A stretch of 64,000 bases of DNA from Hymenolepis diminuta (lineage: Eukaryota > Platyhelminthes > Cestoda > Cyclophyllidea > Hymenolepididae): contig CAADRB010000022.1 in NCBI GenBank assembly GCA_900708905.1, positions 452,980 to 516,979 of the forward strand, written 5' to 3'. The notes under the pieces were generated by a model. It saw nothing but the letters and a program-made list of their open reading frames with translations, searched no databases and was not told the origin of the DNA. How positions within the stretch are numbered: the stretch's first letter is position 1; each line of letters opens with the position of its first letter. The translations under genes and the position numbers were made by a program. This document shows positions 39,601 through 49,926 of this stretch, one piece after another.

Positions 39601-39676
39601 ATTGTTCATCATCCGATTCCTTATCTGAATCATCTTTTCGATGTACTCTGAGCGCCCGCCGAGGCTTTCGAAACAT
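18827..39676 (-). CDS. PAXBP1: PAXBP1/GCFC splicing-associated protein, 16 exons
   Basis: Exons in transcript order: 39517-39676, 39417-39482, 39185-39295, 38991-39126, 36701-37031, 35662-35795, 34486-34675, 34295-34409, 34140-34221, 33923-34065, 32454-32653, 30948-31158, 24990-25185, 23062-23128, 20861-21195, 18827-18890. All junctions are GT-AG and in phase, giving 846 residues (human about 917). It starts MFRKPRR as family members do. Landmarks are ETFKVKRPAHSRRVVKQLKE near 54-75, WERQQIQKAV near 257-266, MREYVRDLINCFNEK before 376, the basic EARKRRKVDREARR near 430-443, and the GCFC domain from about 490 (EYCTISSILQHFGEWR, then YIPMCLPQLLAPLIRVQMLSWNPLE split by the family pattern). GCFC proteins are nuclear and linked to the spliceosome; the human protein also binds PAX3/7. 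Introns reach 5.8 kb. The last exon is less certain: it encodes LKKLRQIYDRLLAKL and lies 2 kb beyond exon 15. Without it, translation would stop right after exon 15. Confidence 0.92.
19230..19350 (+). repeat. dispersed repeat family B, copy 2
   Basis: Partner of 5590-5730 in the same orientation. It lies in the last intron of PAXBP1. Confidence 0.5.
19540..19730 (+). repeat. dispersed repeat family F, copy 1
   Basis: The stretch around 19633-19695 (TCGTCGTTTCTGTACCATCC, CAATCAAATTCCAC, AAGATGAGAAGGGC) matches blocks at 22100-22140 and 22265-22290 on the same strand. The second copy has about 100 bp of extra sequence between blocks. Confidence 0.4.
19800..20280 (-). repeat. dispersed repeat family A, copy A2
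   Basis: This is an inverted counterpart of 2090-2570, inside the last intron of PAXBP1. A TATAGAAAAAGG block sits at 19953-19964 on the minus strand, in the place of the A1 TATA box. The AATAAA is degenerate here. An open frame of 152 codons on the plus strand (19814-20272) is the complement of this repeat and has no protein features. Confidence 0.7.
20642..20654. other. assembly gap, 13 N
   Basis: A run of undetermined bases lies in the last intron of PAXBP1. Its true length is unknown. Confidence 1.
21900..22330 (+). repeat. dispersed repeat family F, copy 2
   Basis: Blocks GCCGCCATTTCTGTCTCTAT and AAGAAGATGAGAAGGGCCAA match copy 1 at 19540-19730. It lies in a PAXBP1 intron. The boundaries are approximate. 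Confidence 0.4.
24623..24651. repeat. (AT)n microsatellite
   Basis: An uninterrupted AT dinucleotide run of about 29 bp in a PAXBP1 intron. Confidence 0.95.
25186..30947 (-). other. largest PAXBP1 intron, 5.8 kb
   Basis: The intron separates the exon ending LLPRLTG from the exon starting EIVSASWDPLS. It contains a SINE-like copy at 29150-29395 and a stretch near 27060-27100 resembling part of family C. No nested gene was recognised on either strand. Confidence 0.6.
29150..29395 (+). repeat. SINE-like repeat family D, copy 1
   Basis: About 200 bp align closely with 38390-38615: CCCATCGGTGCATACGCAGT then GAGCGGAATGGCCA, TTTCTCATCAAGGGAG, AACCCAGGATGAGTGTTTGG and GAGCTTGGTAATTATTATT. The head contains CTAACGTGCTCG and GGATTCAATACCC, which resemble tRNA A and B boxes. 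The tail ends in short ATT repeats. A tRNA-derived SINE is inferred. Confidence 0.65.
38390..38615 (+). repeat. SINE-like repeat family D, copy 2
   Basis: Counterpart of 29150-29395 in the same orientation, inside the fourth intron of PAXBP1 and opposite to its transcription. Matching blocks are TCCATCAGTGCACACTTTGT, GAGTGGAATAGCCA, TTTCTCACCAGAGAAG, AACCCAAGATGAGCATTGG and GGCTTGGGAATTATTGTTA. Confidence 0.65.
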
Positions 39677-41082
39677 TATATCCTTAAAGTTAAAAACCAC
39701 ATCAAAACATTTACTTAAATATTAATAAACTTGCTAATTTGCGAGCAAAACTATTTCTATTCCAAATACTTAGCTAACCTCTATAAAATTAGGGAAATGT
39801 GACTTACGACAATTTAAAGTGACAGCCAGTATTTTAACCAATTGCATTCAAGGATGGATGAAAATGTTATTCGCTATAGGAACATCTTCAAAATTTTTAG
39901 ATAAATGCAATTTAAGGTTAAAACAAATTTAAACTGAACATTGGGAGCATGGATTGTACTTATTCTTTTAAAATGCACTTGTTAATAATTTTATATGACA
40001 TCTTATCAGTGATGATGGCATACCATTGGTCAATATTTTGGTGTGGTGTCCTCAAGGTAAGTGTCTCTCATGGCTCGTCTTTTTTTATTCTTTTGACGTA
40101 TTATTTATAAGATGTATGTACACGGATTGTGAGCAGTCATTTCTTTTCAGTAATCGTGACTTTTTGTTTATAGAAGTCATCACTTTTTTCAAGTTTACAT
40201 ACGTATCTAAATCATTTCCTTAATGTTTTAAGTTTGGTAAAAGGCTTGGGAAAGTTGGTCCTAATATTGAATACTTTTCATTTTTTTTTCATTCTGCTCA
40301 AGTTAAATAATATGGCCTCCTCTGTTGACCTGCACCTCAATTTGTAAATATCTACGATATACATCACTTCCAAGTAGTTCTAAGATAGATTGCCATTGTA
40401 CTTAATATCAATATACTGGGTTAAATTGTGAGTCTTCATGCTTTTTATGACTTCAGACAATTGAAAATTGACCACAAGAAGCTCTTGCTGGTCGCCGTAC
40501 TTGAAAAACTGTGATCCCGATGGTGCAAAAATATTACATGCTTTTCTTCGAACATTCACGTATAATTGCTCTTCAAATTGTGGATTTAATCTTTTATGAA
40601 AATAGGCATTTTGGATGTTTTAGCTGTGTCAGACCGATCAAATCATAGATATCCTTGACATCTTGATCAATTTGAATTAATCGTAACTTTGAGTAGGCTC
40701 TCTTTCTAATTCTCCCTGAAAGAATTCTCCTTAAAATAAGCTTTGGGGCAAGAGATCACGGTAGACTTTTCATAACAGCTCAATGGCGAGTTCTTCATTG
40801 GAACTTGGTCGCGACATTTGTCAGAGGGACCTGTCGAGCTACCTCTTTCTACGTCATGGTTCTGCTAAGGCGTAATTCTTTTATCAGTCTTCATGCAGTG
40901 CTTTGGAGAGCTTAGGTTTGTTGTTATCATTATTTGGTGCTGTTGTGGGAAAGGTGAAGTGCAGATCGGGTAGTTTCATTCCTCATAATAACCTTTAAAT
41001 TTGAACAATTTCAGTTGACCTATATCTTTTTAAGTGATCATTTTAATGTTAGTCATATTGTTTTTATTTTGTTATAGATTGA
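39677..41082. promoter_or_regulatory. divergent promoter region of PAXBP1 and SF3A1
   Basis: The two start codons are 1.4 kb apart on opposite strands. A strong donor (CAAG|GTAAGT at 40057-40062) on the plus strand and an acceptor at 41076-41077 suggest a 1.02 kb 5' UTR intron of SF3A1. That would place both transcription starts within about 400 bp of each other (39.68-40.05 kb). No TATA box or coding sequence was recognised. Confidence 0.5.
41076..41077 (+). promoter_or_regulatory. splice acceptor 5 nt upstream of the SF3A1 ATG
   Basis: The T-rich tract TTTTTATTTTGTTATAG ends five bases before the ATG at 41083. It could close a 5' UTR intron or accept a trans-spliced leader, which flatworms use for part of their genes. 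Confidence 0.55.
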
Positions 41083-42990
41083 ATGACAATGACTGAGATA
41101 GTTACGGAAAGCAGCAACAAGCCAATCAATCCCAAAATTGGTATTATCTACCCTCCTCCAGAGGTTCGTAACATCGTTGATAAAACAGCCAGTTTCGTCG
41201 CCAGAAATGGACCTGATTTCGAATCCCGTATTAGACAGAATGAAATCAATAATCCAAAATTTAACTTCCTGAATCCCTCCGACCCTTATCATGCATACTA
41301 TCAGCAGAAAGTTAAGGATTTTACCGACGGGAAAGCTACTGAATCTCTGGGAATGAAAGTTTCTGTTCCATCGTCTGCTCGTCTTGCTCAAGATGCACCC
41401 AAAATCATCAAAGAAACCTTCATTCCTAAAGATCCCCCACCTGAATTCGAGTTTGTTCATGATCCAGCTTCTATTAATGCTCTGGATATAGATGTTGTCA
41501 AACTCACTGCTCAGTTTGTTTCTCGTAATGGCAAACAATTTCTAGTTAATCTCATGAATCGAGAGACGCGTAATTATCAGTTTGATTTTCTCCGTACTCA
41601 ACACAACATGTTTTCCTATTTCACTAAACTTGTCGAACAGTACACCAAGGTACTTATTCCCCCTCGGGATTTAATCACCAGTTTGGATGAGGAGTTAAGC
41701 AACCCCAAAACAATTCTGGACCGTGTAAAATATCGAGTGGAGTGGCATAAATACCAGGAGAGACAACGGCGAAAAGAGGAAGAGGCTCAGGAGAAGGAGC
41801 GTCTTGCTTACGCTCAAATTGATTGGCACGATTTCGTTGTTGTAGAGACGGTTGACTTCCAGCCTAACGAGACGGGCACATTCCCTATGCCCATCACTCC
41901 AGAAGAAGTCGGTGCTCGAGCTATTGCTGATGAGAGAGGAGAGATGCTTCCGCAACAAAATGAGATATCAATCAACGCTCCCCCGCCACCTGGTTCTTAT
42001 GATCCTCTTCCGTCAGAGCTGAACGGCATGGAGGATGAAGAGGAGGACTTGGATGAAGAACAGCACATTAAGAGCATCACCGTTCCAGCTGCTCCAGCCG
42101 TTGAACAAGTAGATGTTCAAGAAGATGAAGCAGGAGGTGAGGACATGGAGCTATCCGATGATGAAGATACAGCAAATCATGTCCCACCACCTCCTCCTCC
42201 CCAACAACCAGCTAAACCCTCTCGACCACTACCTCCCACTGCCGATCAAGTGCTCATTCGTCATGACTACGATCCGAAGGCTGCTGCTGCTGTTAGAGAA
42301 GCAGCAGAAGCTCAGAAGAACCAGGTCCTCTTTGTGTCACCATTCACTGGTGAAAAGATTCCCGCAAGTCAAGTTCCCAAACACATGCGTGTTGGTCTGC
42401 TGGATCCCAAGTGGGTTGAACAGAGGGATAGGGAGATTCGCGAGAAGAGAGAGCAGGATCAAGTTTACGCCTCGGGCTCAGTGATTGAGAGTAACTTGAA
42501 GCAGTTGGCTCAACGTCGATCAGATATCTTTGGTGTGGGTGCTGAAGAGACGGCAATAGGAAAAACAGCAGAGGAGGAAAAAGAGAAGGAATCTAAGCCA
42601 GAGAAACTAATCTGGGATGGCCATGCAGCATCAGCAGAAGCGGTAGCTAAGAGAGCGAAGGACTACATCACTCCGGAGGATGTAAGAGCTCATTTTGAGG
42701 CTGAACAGCAAAAGGAGTTGGAAAGAGCAAAGATTGGCGTCCAGTTGCCTACCCAACAGATCCCTCAACCGACTTTCCTCATGACAGCTCCACCATCACA
42801 ATCAACAGCACAGCAAATGCAACAGGCCGCTTTTCTGAGTGGGATGATGATGCCTCCACCCACTGGCTATCCTCCCTTCATGCATCCACCACCAACTATG
42901 ATGCAGGCACCGCCACCAGCACAGCCACCTCTCCTCCCGTCTACCACTGTTGAGGAACCGGAGGCAAAGAAATCACGTACTACAGAGTGA
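41083..42990 (+). CDS. SF3A1: splicing factor 3A subunit 1, single coding exon
   Basis: This 635-residue protein is a subunit of SF3a in the U2 snRNP, needed for branch-site recognition. Two SURP modules are visible at about 28-80 (IVDKTASFVARNGPDFESRI) and 138-190 (VVKLTAQFVSRNGKQFLVNL). A charged helix (EWHKYQERQRRKEEEAQEKE) and the IDWHDFVVVETVDF block follow. An acidic and Pro-rich linker leads to SPFTGEKIPASQVPKHMRVG near 420-440 and to a Pro/Met-rich tail. The chain ends PEAKKSRTTE, which aligns with the basic segment just before the ubiquitin-like domain of human SF3A1 (793 residues). That domain is absent. No donor site precedes the stop and no matching exon lies downstream. The lack of coding introns is unusual beside intron-rich neighbours. 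Confidence 0.97.
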   Translation: MTMTEIVTESSNKPINPKIGIIYPPPEVRNIVDKTASFVARNGPDFESRIRQNEINNPKFNFLNPSDPYHAYYQQKVKDFTDGKATESLGMKVSVPSSARLAQDAPKIIKETFIPKDPPPEFEFVHDPASINALDIDVVKLTAQFVSRNGKQFLVNLMNRETRNYQFDFLRTQHNMFSYFTKLVEQYTKVLIPPRDLITSLDEELSNPKTILDRVKYRVEWHKYQERQRRKEEEAQEKERLAYAQIDWHDFVVVETVDFQPNETGTFPMPITPEEVGARAIADERGEMLPQQNEISINAPPPPGSYDPLPSELNGMEDEEEDLDEEQHIKSITVPAAPAVEQVDVQEDEAGGEDMELSDDEDTANHVPPPPPPQQPAKPSRPLPPTADQVLIRHDYDPKAAAAVREAAEAQKNQVLFVSPFTGEKIPASQVPKHMRVGLLDPKWVEQRDREIREKREQDQVYASGSVIESNLKQLAQRRSDIFGVGAEETAIGKTAEEEKEKESKPEKLIWDGHAASAEAVAKRAKDYITPEDVRAHFEAEQQKELERAKIGVQLPTQQIPQPTFLMTAPPSQSTAQQMQQAAFLSGMMMPPPTGYPPFMHPPPTMMQAPPPAQPPLLPSTTVEEPEAKKSRTTE

Positions 42991-43016
42991 ATGGCAAATT
43001 TTTCCCATTTAATGTA

Positions 43017-43022
43017 ATAAAG
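43017..43022 (+). terminator. poly(A) signal of SF3A1
   Basis: AATAAA about 27 bp after the TGA stop, within TGTAATAAAGTG. It supports the stop as the true 3' end of the coding region. Confidence 0.7.
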
Positions 43023-44452
43023 TGTTGTTTTCACATACATCATACATTGTGCTTAATGAAAAGTGCTTTGTTGTAATTTTATGATTTTGGTAGGTTTGTA
43101 GTCGGAGACCGGGTTGGTTTCGAGTTTCGGAATAAGGCCTGTAGCCCACATATTTGAATGATTACTAGGAAAGGAATTATTTACCTTATTAGTTTCCAGA
43201 ATTGAAATCCTATCTGGGTAGGGTATTAATCAGACGCCTCACTGATTTTCGTTTCGGAAGTCAGATGTTTTGTCTATATATTCGATTAGTTTAGTAGCAT
43301 TTGACTGATATAGCCTTGAATGAGGTCAGGTTGTAGTCCCGTATTTTTGGAATAAGCACTTGCATAGTTTGGATGATATGGGAGCGTCCAGAAAGACACT
43401 GGAGATTGAAAGAATACATATTTGTGGGCGGTCCACGAACACATTCGCTTATAAAATGACTGCTGAAGGGTGGTTGCTAAGATGAGTATCTCATAAAAGC
43501 TGCGGTTTTAGCCGCTAGCTTTCAAAAATGAAGCCCAGACACATGCGTTTTTGGAATTCTGGTTAAGGCCATTCGATCCCCTTTCTTTCACAGGATTAAG
43601 TATTAAGGTTTTCACTTTCTGGACGTTAAATGGTTCTGAGATTTAACTAAATGAATATTAACTTCCAAAGCTAATTAAGGGGAGTGTAAACAGCACTCGA
43701 CTTGCGCAGAGGGAAGGTACCCTTGAGCTGCTCTGTCGAAACATTCTGACACCCCCTTTTTAACTAACCATTACGGTTAGTCGTTCACATTACTGGATAC
43801 GTTAATCAGGGATTGAAACATCTGTTACCAGTAACCCATCTAGACGAACAATTTCAATACAAATCAAATGTCTTTAATTTAATTTAAGTGTTTCGAAATT
43901 TGGGGTTATTCGTATTCAAATAAAGCGTTTGGAAATTTGTAAAATGGGCTTTGGGAGTAGTTTAAAATGATAAGGTCCATTGAAGAGCTCCTAACATCCA
44001 AATCAGATGGAGTAGCGAGCCATCGCTCCCATAATGTTTCCCCCTCATTGATAAGCTTTTAACTAATGGTGTACACTGAATGCGCACCAGAGCATCGAAG
44101 CCCTGACCCTTAAAATGTGAATAGCTTTGAATTAATAGTTTTTTTCTCTCAACGCTACTTTCGTTTCCATTGTATTCCGGAGAATTTATCTCAACCAGAT
44201 GTTCAAGGTATATGCTGGCTCCATCAATTGAACCATAAAGAGCATCCAAATAAATTTTCTCATGTCCACCTTCATCCCGTGTCTAAAATTTGTAGAAGAG
44301 GTAATTGACATCTTCACCTACTTTCAAGTTTCCGATGGTCATTAAACGTATACTTTCAAGTATAGTAGTCATTAATAACCCGCCAAGGGAAAAAAACACT
44401 TTTGGATAATTAGAAAAACGCTTTATTGAGAGACTGTACACAAAATATATAC
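43023..44452. other. convergent intergenic region between SF3A1 and USP39
   Basis: A 1.4 kb stretch between two facing 3' ends. Two weakly similar blocks (near 43100-43160 and 43325-43380, sharing GTAGTC, TTTCGGAATAAG or TTTGGAATAAGC, and a TTTGGATGAT-like end) suggest an old internal duplication. No gene was recognised. Confidence 0.4.
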
Positions 44453-44458
44453 TTTATT
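44453..44458 (-). terminator. poly(A) signal overlapping the USP39 stop codon
   Basis: On the minus strand the sequence is TCA-TAATAAAG: the TAA stop (44459-44457) shares its last two bases with AATAAA. Confidence 0.6.
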
Positions 44459-47400
44459 ATGACAACTTTCCATTAGATTCTATTTTCTCCCTTTCTTCCT
44501 TCACCACTTCTGATTTCTTTTCGTCTCCTTTAGGTGATGATTTCTTGGTCGATTTCTTCTCATAAAACGGGTTCGGGATGCTCTTGTTCACTGCCCAAAC
44601 CTGCGGCAGAAAATGAAACAATTGGAGTCAATATAATTTTAATAAAGAAATGTCTTTTGAAACTCATTCTGAAAGTAGAAAGGACATCTTAGGATTTCAC
44701 TTTTTTAGATTTAATTAATTAATAAATCCGTTTATTCATAAACATAGACAAGCGGATGCGCATATACAGCTGTGAGGATATTTAAGAGAATCGAGACTTT
44801 CACGTTTTTGTTATTCAGCTCAGAAGAATATGTGCTATCACCTTTCAAAAGTATTATTTATAATATACACATTCTTTTATTAACAAACAAGAGGATGTGG
44901 GACTTTATACAACTAAGTAGATTAGCAGTATGCAGAAGCCATCATTGACGAAATGCAAATGAGAATTTTCTGATAAAGGAAAACAAGAGTTGCTTGGAAT
45001 ACAGGGCCTCATTTTCGTTTTCATATGCAAAACTAATATTGAAATACCAACCATTAACTGCATTTATAAAACTGAAATGTTACACCCGAGTCAGAATATC
45101 GAAAATGAGATCAGTCCTACTTGAATGAGAGATTCACTGAGTGGAATCATCTGCGGCAGAACCTCCTGGACATGCAGATCCTGCATCTCGAACCATTTGT
45201 CCGTTCCGCGCTGCAAAACGAAAATCCGATGAGTTCCAGCCCCTGGCGTAGCCGGCCCATCGTGTACCACATTCGCAACCAAGTCGTAGATTGTGTGTCT
45301 AAAATGTAATACAAACATAAGTTTAAAATATTATACGCTAAAGATTAGCAATTTTTTATATTAACCCCTTCTCGAGTAAACCTTAGTGACCTCTTAGCTG
45401 GCATCTACTAGCTTCTATTTGACAATCCAGAGAAAAATGTAGTGAGACTTCTTATGCCTACTGATCAATGAGTTCCGAATACAGAGAAGGGTTGCGTTCT
45501 GAGATTTGCGCTTTAAAAATTAAGATTATGATACAAAAATACCTATTGAGTAAAGCGGATAACTCAAGGATTTCAGAATTTGATGTCCCGACTTTTATTT
45601 TCCATTTCCACTACTACTACTATAACAATAATAAAGTGTTAATCCCTCTTAAGTTAGTATTCCCTCAGAAACATTTTGAGAGAAAAAAATAAAGAATAAT
45701 TTTAGAAAATCTCGCTGCAGTGTCTCAACAAAGACCACTTTTTCGGGTCACCAGAAACTAGGAAGAAGCCAGAAACAAAACAGGAGCTAAAATAAATCAA
45801 ATAATACTGGTTAGTCTTGATTTAAGAGGGGGGTTGAATCAACCCCATTCTCTCAAACTCTGACACCCAATCTCAGATGATTTTGTGCAGGGATAGTCTA
45901 ATAAGATAATTCTATTTAGATGCAAGGAAAAACCTCATAAAAATTTTCTACAGAAATTATAATATTAGTAGTGGAAGTTCCAGAGAGGGAGATCTTTATG
46001 AATTTTACCTTATATCCATGACAAAGGGATTATTGAGGACCATATTTAACTAGTCACATTCTCAAAAGAATCCGGGCAAGAAGAGTAATACGCAAACCCA
46101 ACTATATGAGAATGAAACCAAAAAATACACTAATTTTAAGGAAGAGATCGCTTTCGAAAACGACGAATTTCATCAATAAATCTAGTTGTGGAAGCTTCGA
46201 ACCATGCAGACCAATGATTCGGACATCAACTTCTTGAATATCGTCTCCTAACCATGGCAACATAATACCAAGTAAGAAATTGTTGTATACTGAACCAATA
46301 TTACAGAAAATCTCAACAAGTTCCTAGATATACCAACGAAAGTTCAGAACAAGAAAAATACGACAGCGAAATCCATCGCTTTATCTAAATCTAATACTTT
46401 AAATTTTTGTACTAAGTGAATAAAGAGATTGGCAACTTACTTATGCTGTGCTCTAGCCTCATCATCCAGCAGTTCCCCGAAATCAATACTTTTAATGGGG
46501 AAATTGACAATAGTGGGATTCTTCTCCAACGTGAAGATGTTTTTGAGAATGCGTTTCATGAAGAGAATGAGATAGGGCGGAAGGTGTTTGAGACAGAAGC
46601 GACGCATTGTTGAGTCGCAGTGTGTCTTATACTCCTTCTCTGTTACCCCGTTAAATTTAGTTAGAAGGGTAGCAAGTGGTACTTGGGGGATTATACTCTC
46701 CTTAAACTCGTCCAAATAGAGGGGTGCAGGGGGCAGGTCACAGGTTAAGTAGAGAAAACGCGACTCCATGACGTGGGGCTGCAAATACAAAGAAACATAA
46801 ATTAAAGAACACAAGTATAATATCGACACTGATAAAAATCAAACTTTATTAGCCTTTACTTGATGACTTGTGAATATAATTATAAAGAATGGACAATGAA
46901 GACGTGACTCTCCAACTCATGATAACAACGAACTTGAAAATGCACTAATAGACCACAAATCTTAAGCAAACTTCATGAGATTCACCCATTAAGTTTGGAC
47001 AGATGTTAAGGCACTATAAGTATACATGCAAGTATGCATTTCTTTCATTCAAGAAGTGTTCGTAACTTATTTCAATAAACCAATGATGATCTATACAACA
47101 ATCTCAGTTATATCAATTAGAATTAAAATGACAAAATAACAAAATCTTTGAAGAAACAAAGTTACTGACAAAGGCGAGCTGAAATGATAGTAAAGCTTCC
47201 GGAAGACGAAGTAAACCACGGAGAAACCTAATTATATTCATTCCAAATTCTTTCAGAGTTAATCTACGGATCAAATTTGAAAATCATTTAACACTTAAAT
47301 GGAAGAAAAAATTTTCTGAAAAGGGTAATGAGCATAAAGTTAAATTACCTTTCAAGCATGCGGCAAATCAGTGGGTTATTAGACCATCTCAAAAATAGGT

Positions 47401-49926
47401 CTCTAACTATCAAGAAAAAGGACCTACTTTCAGTAATCATTGATTAGCATTTGCTTCGATGTGCTTAATTGGGTTTTTGCGAACTGATAATATACAAACG
47501 GGTGTCTATCTAGTTTTAAAAGAGACAATTTCAATAATGTGGGAATGGTCCGCATAGCTCAGAAGCGCTCGAAAACAGCAAGTTAAATTCATGAGGTCAA
47601 AAATTGATGAGGATATCTACTTTGACTTGCAATAGCATTTTCATAAGCATAATTCTAACAGGCTAAAGCAATATTGAACATACCACAGATAAATTGAGTA
47701 CAAATGTATGTGAATACTCACCATGTATTCAGGATTATTCTCATACTGTTCCTTTTGCACCTGGGTAAGATTGACTGGCATCACCTTCTGGCTATGAATT
47801 ACCATTCGACCACGAAGAGTGCTACCAATGATTGTCGGTTTGACAACCTTCCCCTCGGTGGTCGTAGGCTTCAGCGTTTGATCGAGAGCATTCAGCAACC
47901 AGGAGAGAAATTCAAGTGCGTCACCCTGCTCTGTGAACTGGAAACGCTTCTTGCTGCACAATACGACCGCCTATAGAAGGAAAAAGCGTACATTACTACT
48001 AACACAAACAAGCATATACAACACATTTCCCCAAAACGTGTAATGTCGAAAAAAACTTAACGATATACCTATCCTAAAGTTTTCTGAAAGTGTAACTTCC
48101 GATCAATCTCACCTATCTTTGCTATGGGAAGACATTGAAAACGAAGTTATATAGGAGATAGGGAAAAATGTAGCAGAGCTTAGGATTAAAAACAGCCCTT
48201 CTAATCTGCAGATGACATTGACAGGTGCAATGCAAGCGCAGTTAGTGCTCATGATTAGACTGATTATTATCAAGGATTATATTGAAGGTAAGAAACTGTC
48301 ACCATGTATGACCATACCTAATATTTGTAAATAACAAAGAACTGACCGAAGAGTAAATCGTCAATAGCATTTATCTTCAACAATCATCAACTCCCATTTT
48401 CCTGGTTTGAACGGGTCACTAGAACTAAGACTGTCACATCAAGCTCACTTCAGCTCAAAATACATCAAATCACGTATGCTGGACAGGGGTGAAGGGTATA
48501 GTAGATTAAGTCAGGATGTTCACTAATTGTACACAAATTCGTGGCTTTGTCAACATGCATTGCATCATCGACGACTTCTCATAAGATAAAAAAAACATTG
48601 TTTTCGAATAAATTCAACCACCACAACTTTAACTGATAAAGCATTATGAACGAGTTAGGGCTAGGAACTGCACGACTGATCACCTTAAAAACTCTCACTT
48701 AAACGAAAATCACTCGATGTCTCAAAGCCCAAACAGAAAGGGACAATGTACACACAAATTTTCTACAAACTCATAGAAACACTATACAAGCAATTACTTG
48801 TGCACAAAATCAAGAAAATCACCGCTTTACTAACCTGCAAGAACTCATGAGGAGAGACATGTGTCTTGAAATTTCGTGGATTCCACAGTTTACGAATGAG
48901 CTCCCCAAATCTGTGCACTAAAAGAGTCATATGGTCGCCGGCGGCCGCACGTTTAATCTGCTCCTGATAATTTTCTGGTTGTAGGAAAAAATCCCTCAAC
49001 GGACTAATGTGGCTCAGTAGTTGGATGATTACGTTACAGTAGTCATTGGCCTATCATTCAAAAAGGGAGGAAGAGTCCTTCATGCAAAGATTCCCCGTGA
49101 AAGTTGTTAAAGTGAACAAAAACTAACCTTTATGTTATTCACCCCGACAAAACCAGGATAATATGTCAACCCATTGTACGCTCGAACCATACCCACGTTG
49201 GTATCCAGGTTCTTAATGTCATCTTTCTGAAAGAGAGGATTCAGAAGGTACGTAATATCTTCTAACGATCCATCAACAATCTCGTAGTTATCGGGTAAGC
49301 AATAGAACCGATGGGTTTCCAGATTGAGAAATACATGATGGTTTTCATTAACACTATGGGTATGAACATGGGTATTGGGACCACGACCCTAAACAGAAAA
49401 ATCATAAAACTAATTAAAAGTTGAAAACGGTTTAGAAAAAAACTAGCAGAAAATTACGTACTTGGAAGTATTTGCCACAAACCAAACATGCATAAACATT
49501 GAGATGACTAAGGGAAACACTGCAAAGTTTCTCAAAGTCAAAGTCGAGCATATTACGATTGATTGTATCCAAATAAGGACATGATCTACTTAAATCTGTA
49601 CCTTTGGATTCCTTTGATTCCTGGTTCCTTAATTCCTCCTGTTTATCGAGCTCATCCTAAAATTGACCAAGCGAGATAAATGCATAAATCGATCATAACA
49701 GAAAAAACTAAAAATTTGACGTAGATCATTAAATGAATCTTGATAAACTTATGAACATACGTAAAAGTTATTTTTTATAGCAGATTTAATACGCAAATTC
49801 TACATTCAAACAACGGCCAGATATATTTACCCATTGTTTCATCAAATCATCAATTTTTGGCTTTTTGGTAGCTTCAGACTTCGTTTTTGCGGATCCCCTC
49901 CTGGATGAACTCTCTCTTTTGCTCAT
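44457..49926 (-). CDS. USP39: USP39/Sad1, tri-snRNP-associated inactive ubiquitin peptidase, 8 exons
   Basis: Exons in transcript order: 49831-49926, 49462-49656, 49128-49388, 48835-49050, 47722-47970, 46441-46778, 45121-45298, 44457-44600. They join in phase to 558 residues (human 565). The N terminus is basic (MSKRESSSRRGSAKTK). A UBP-type zinc finger covers about 58-160 (CSVSLSHLNVYACLVCGKYF, then THVHTHSVNENHH). The USP fold follows. Where active enzymes have the Cys of NTCYMN, this protein has A-N-D-Y with Asp187. The catalytic His position of the C-terminal box reads GTHRIFV (473-479), as altered in other USP39 proteins. The C terminus is Lys/Ser/Glu-rich (KKSTKKSSPKGDEKK). The family acts in assembly of the U4/U6.U5 tri-snRNP in the nucleus and does not cleave ubiquitin. 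Introns 1, 2, 3, 4, 5 and 7 are phase 0. Confidence 0.96.

Noticed and set aside
41053..41538. Open frame of 161 codons antisense to SF3A1
   Set aside because: It is a reading-frame shadow of the SF3A1 coding sequence.
42113..42484. Open frame of 123 codons within SF3A1
   Set aside because: It is an out-of-frame shadow of the SF3A1 Pro-rich linker.
46140..46260. Protein-like stretch on the minus strand in USP39 intron 6
   Set aside because: About 40 open codons without a recognised motif. USP39 joins in phase and in family order without it.
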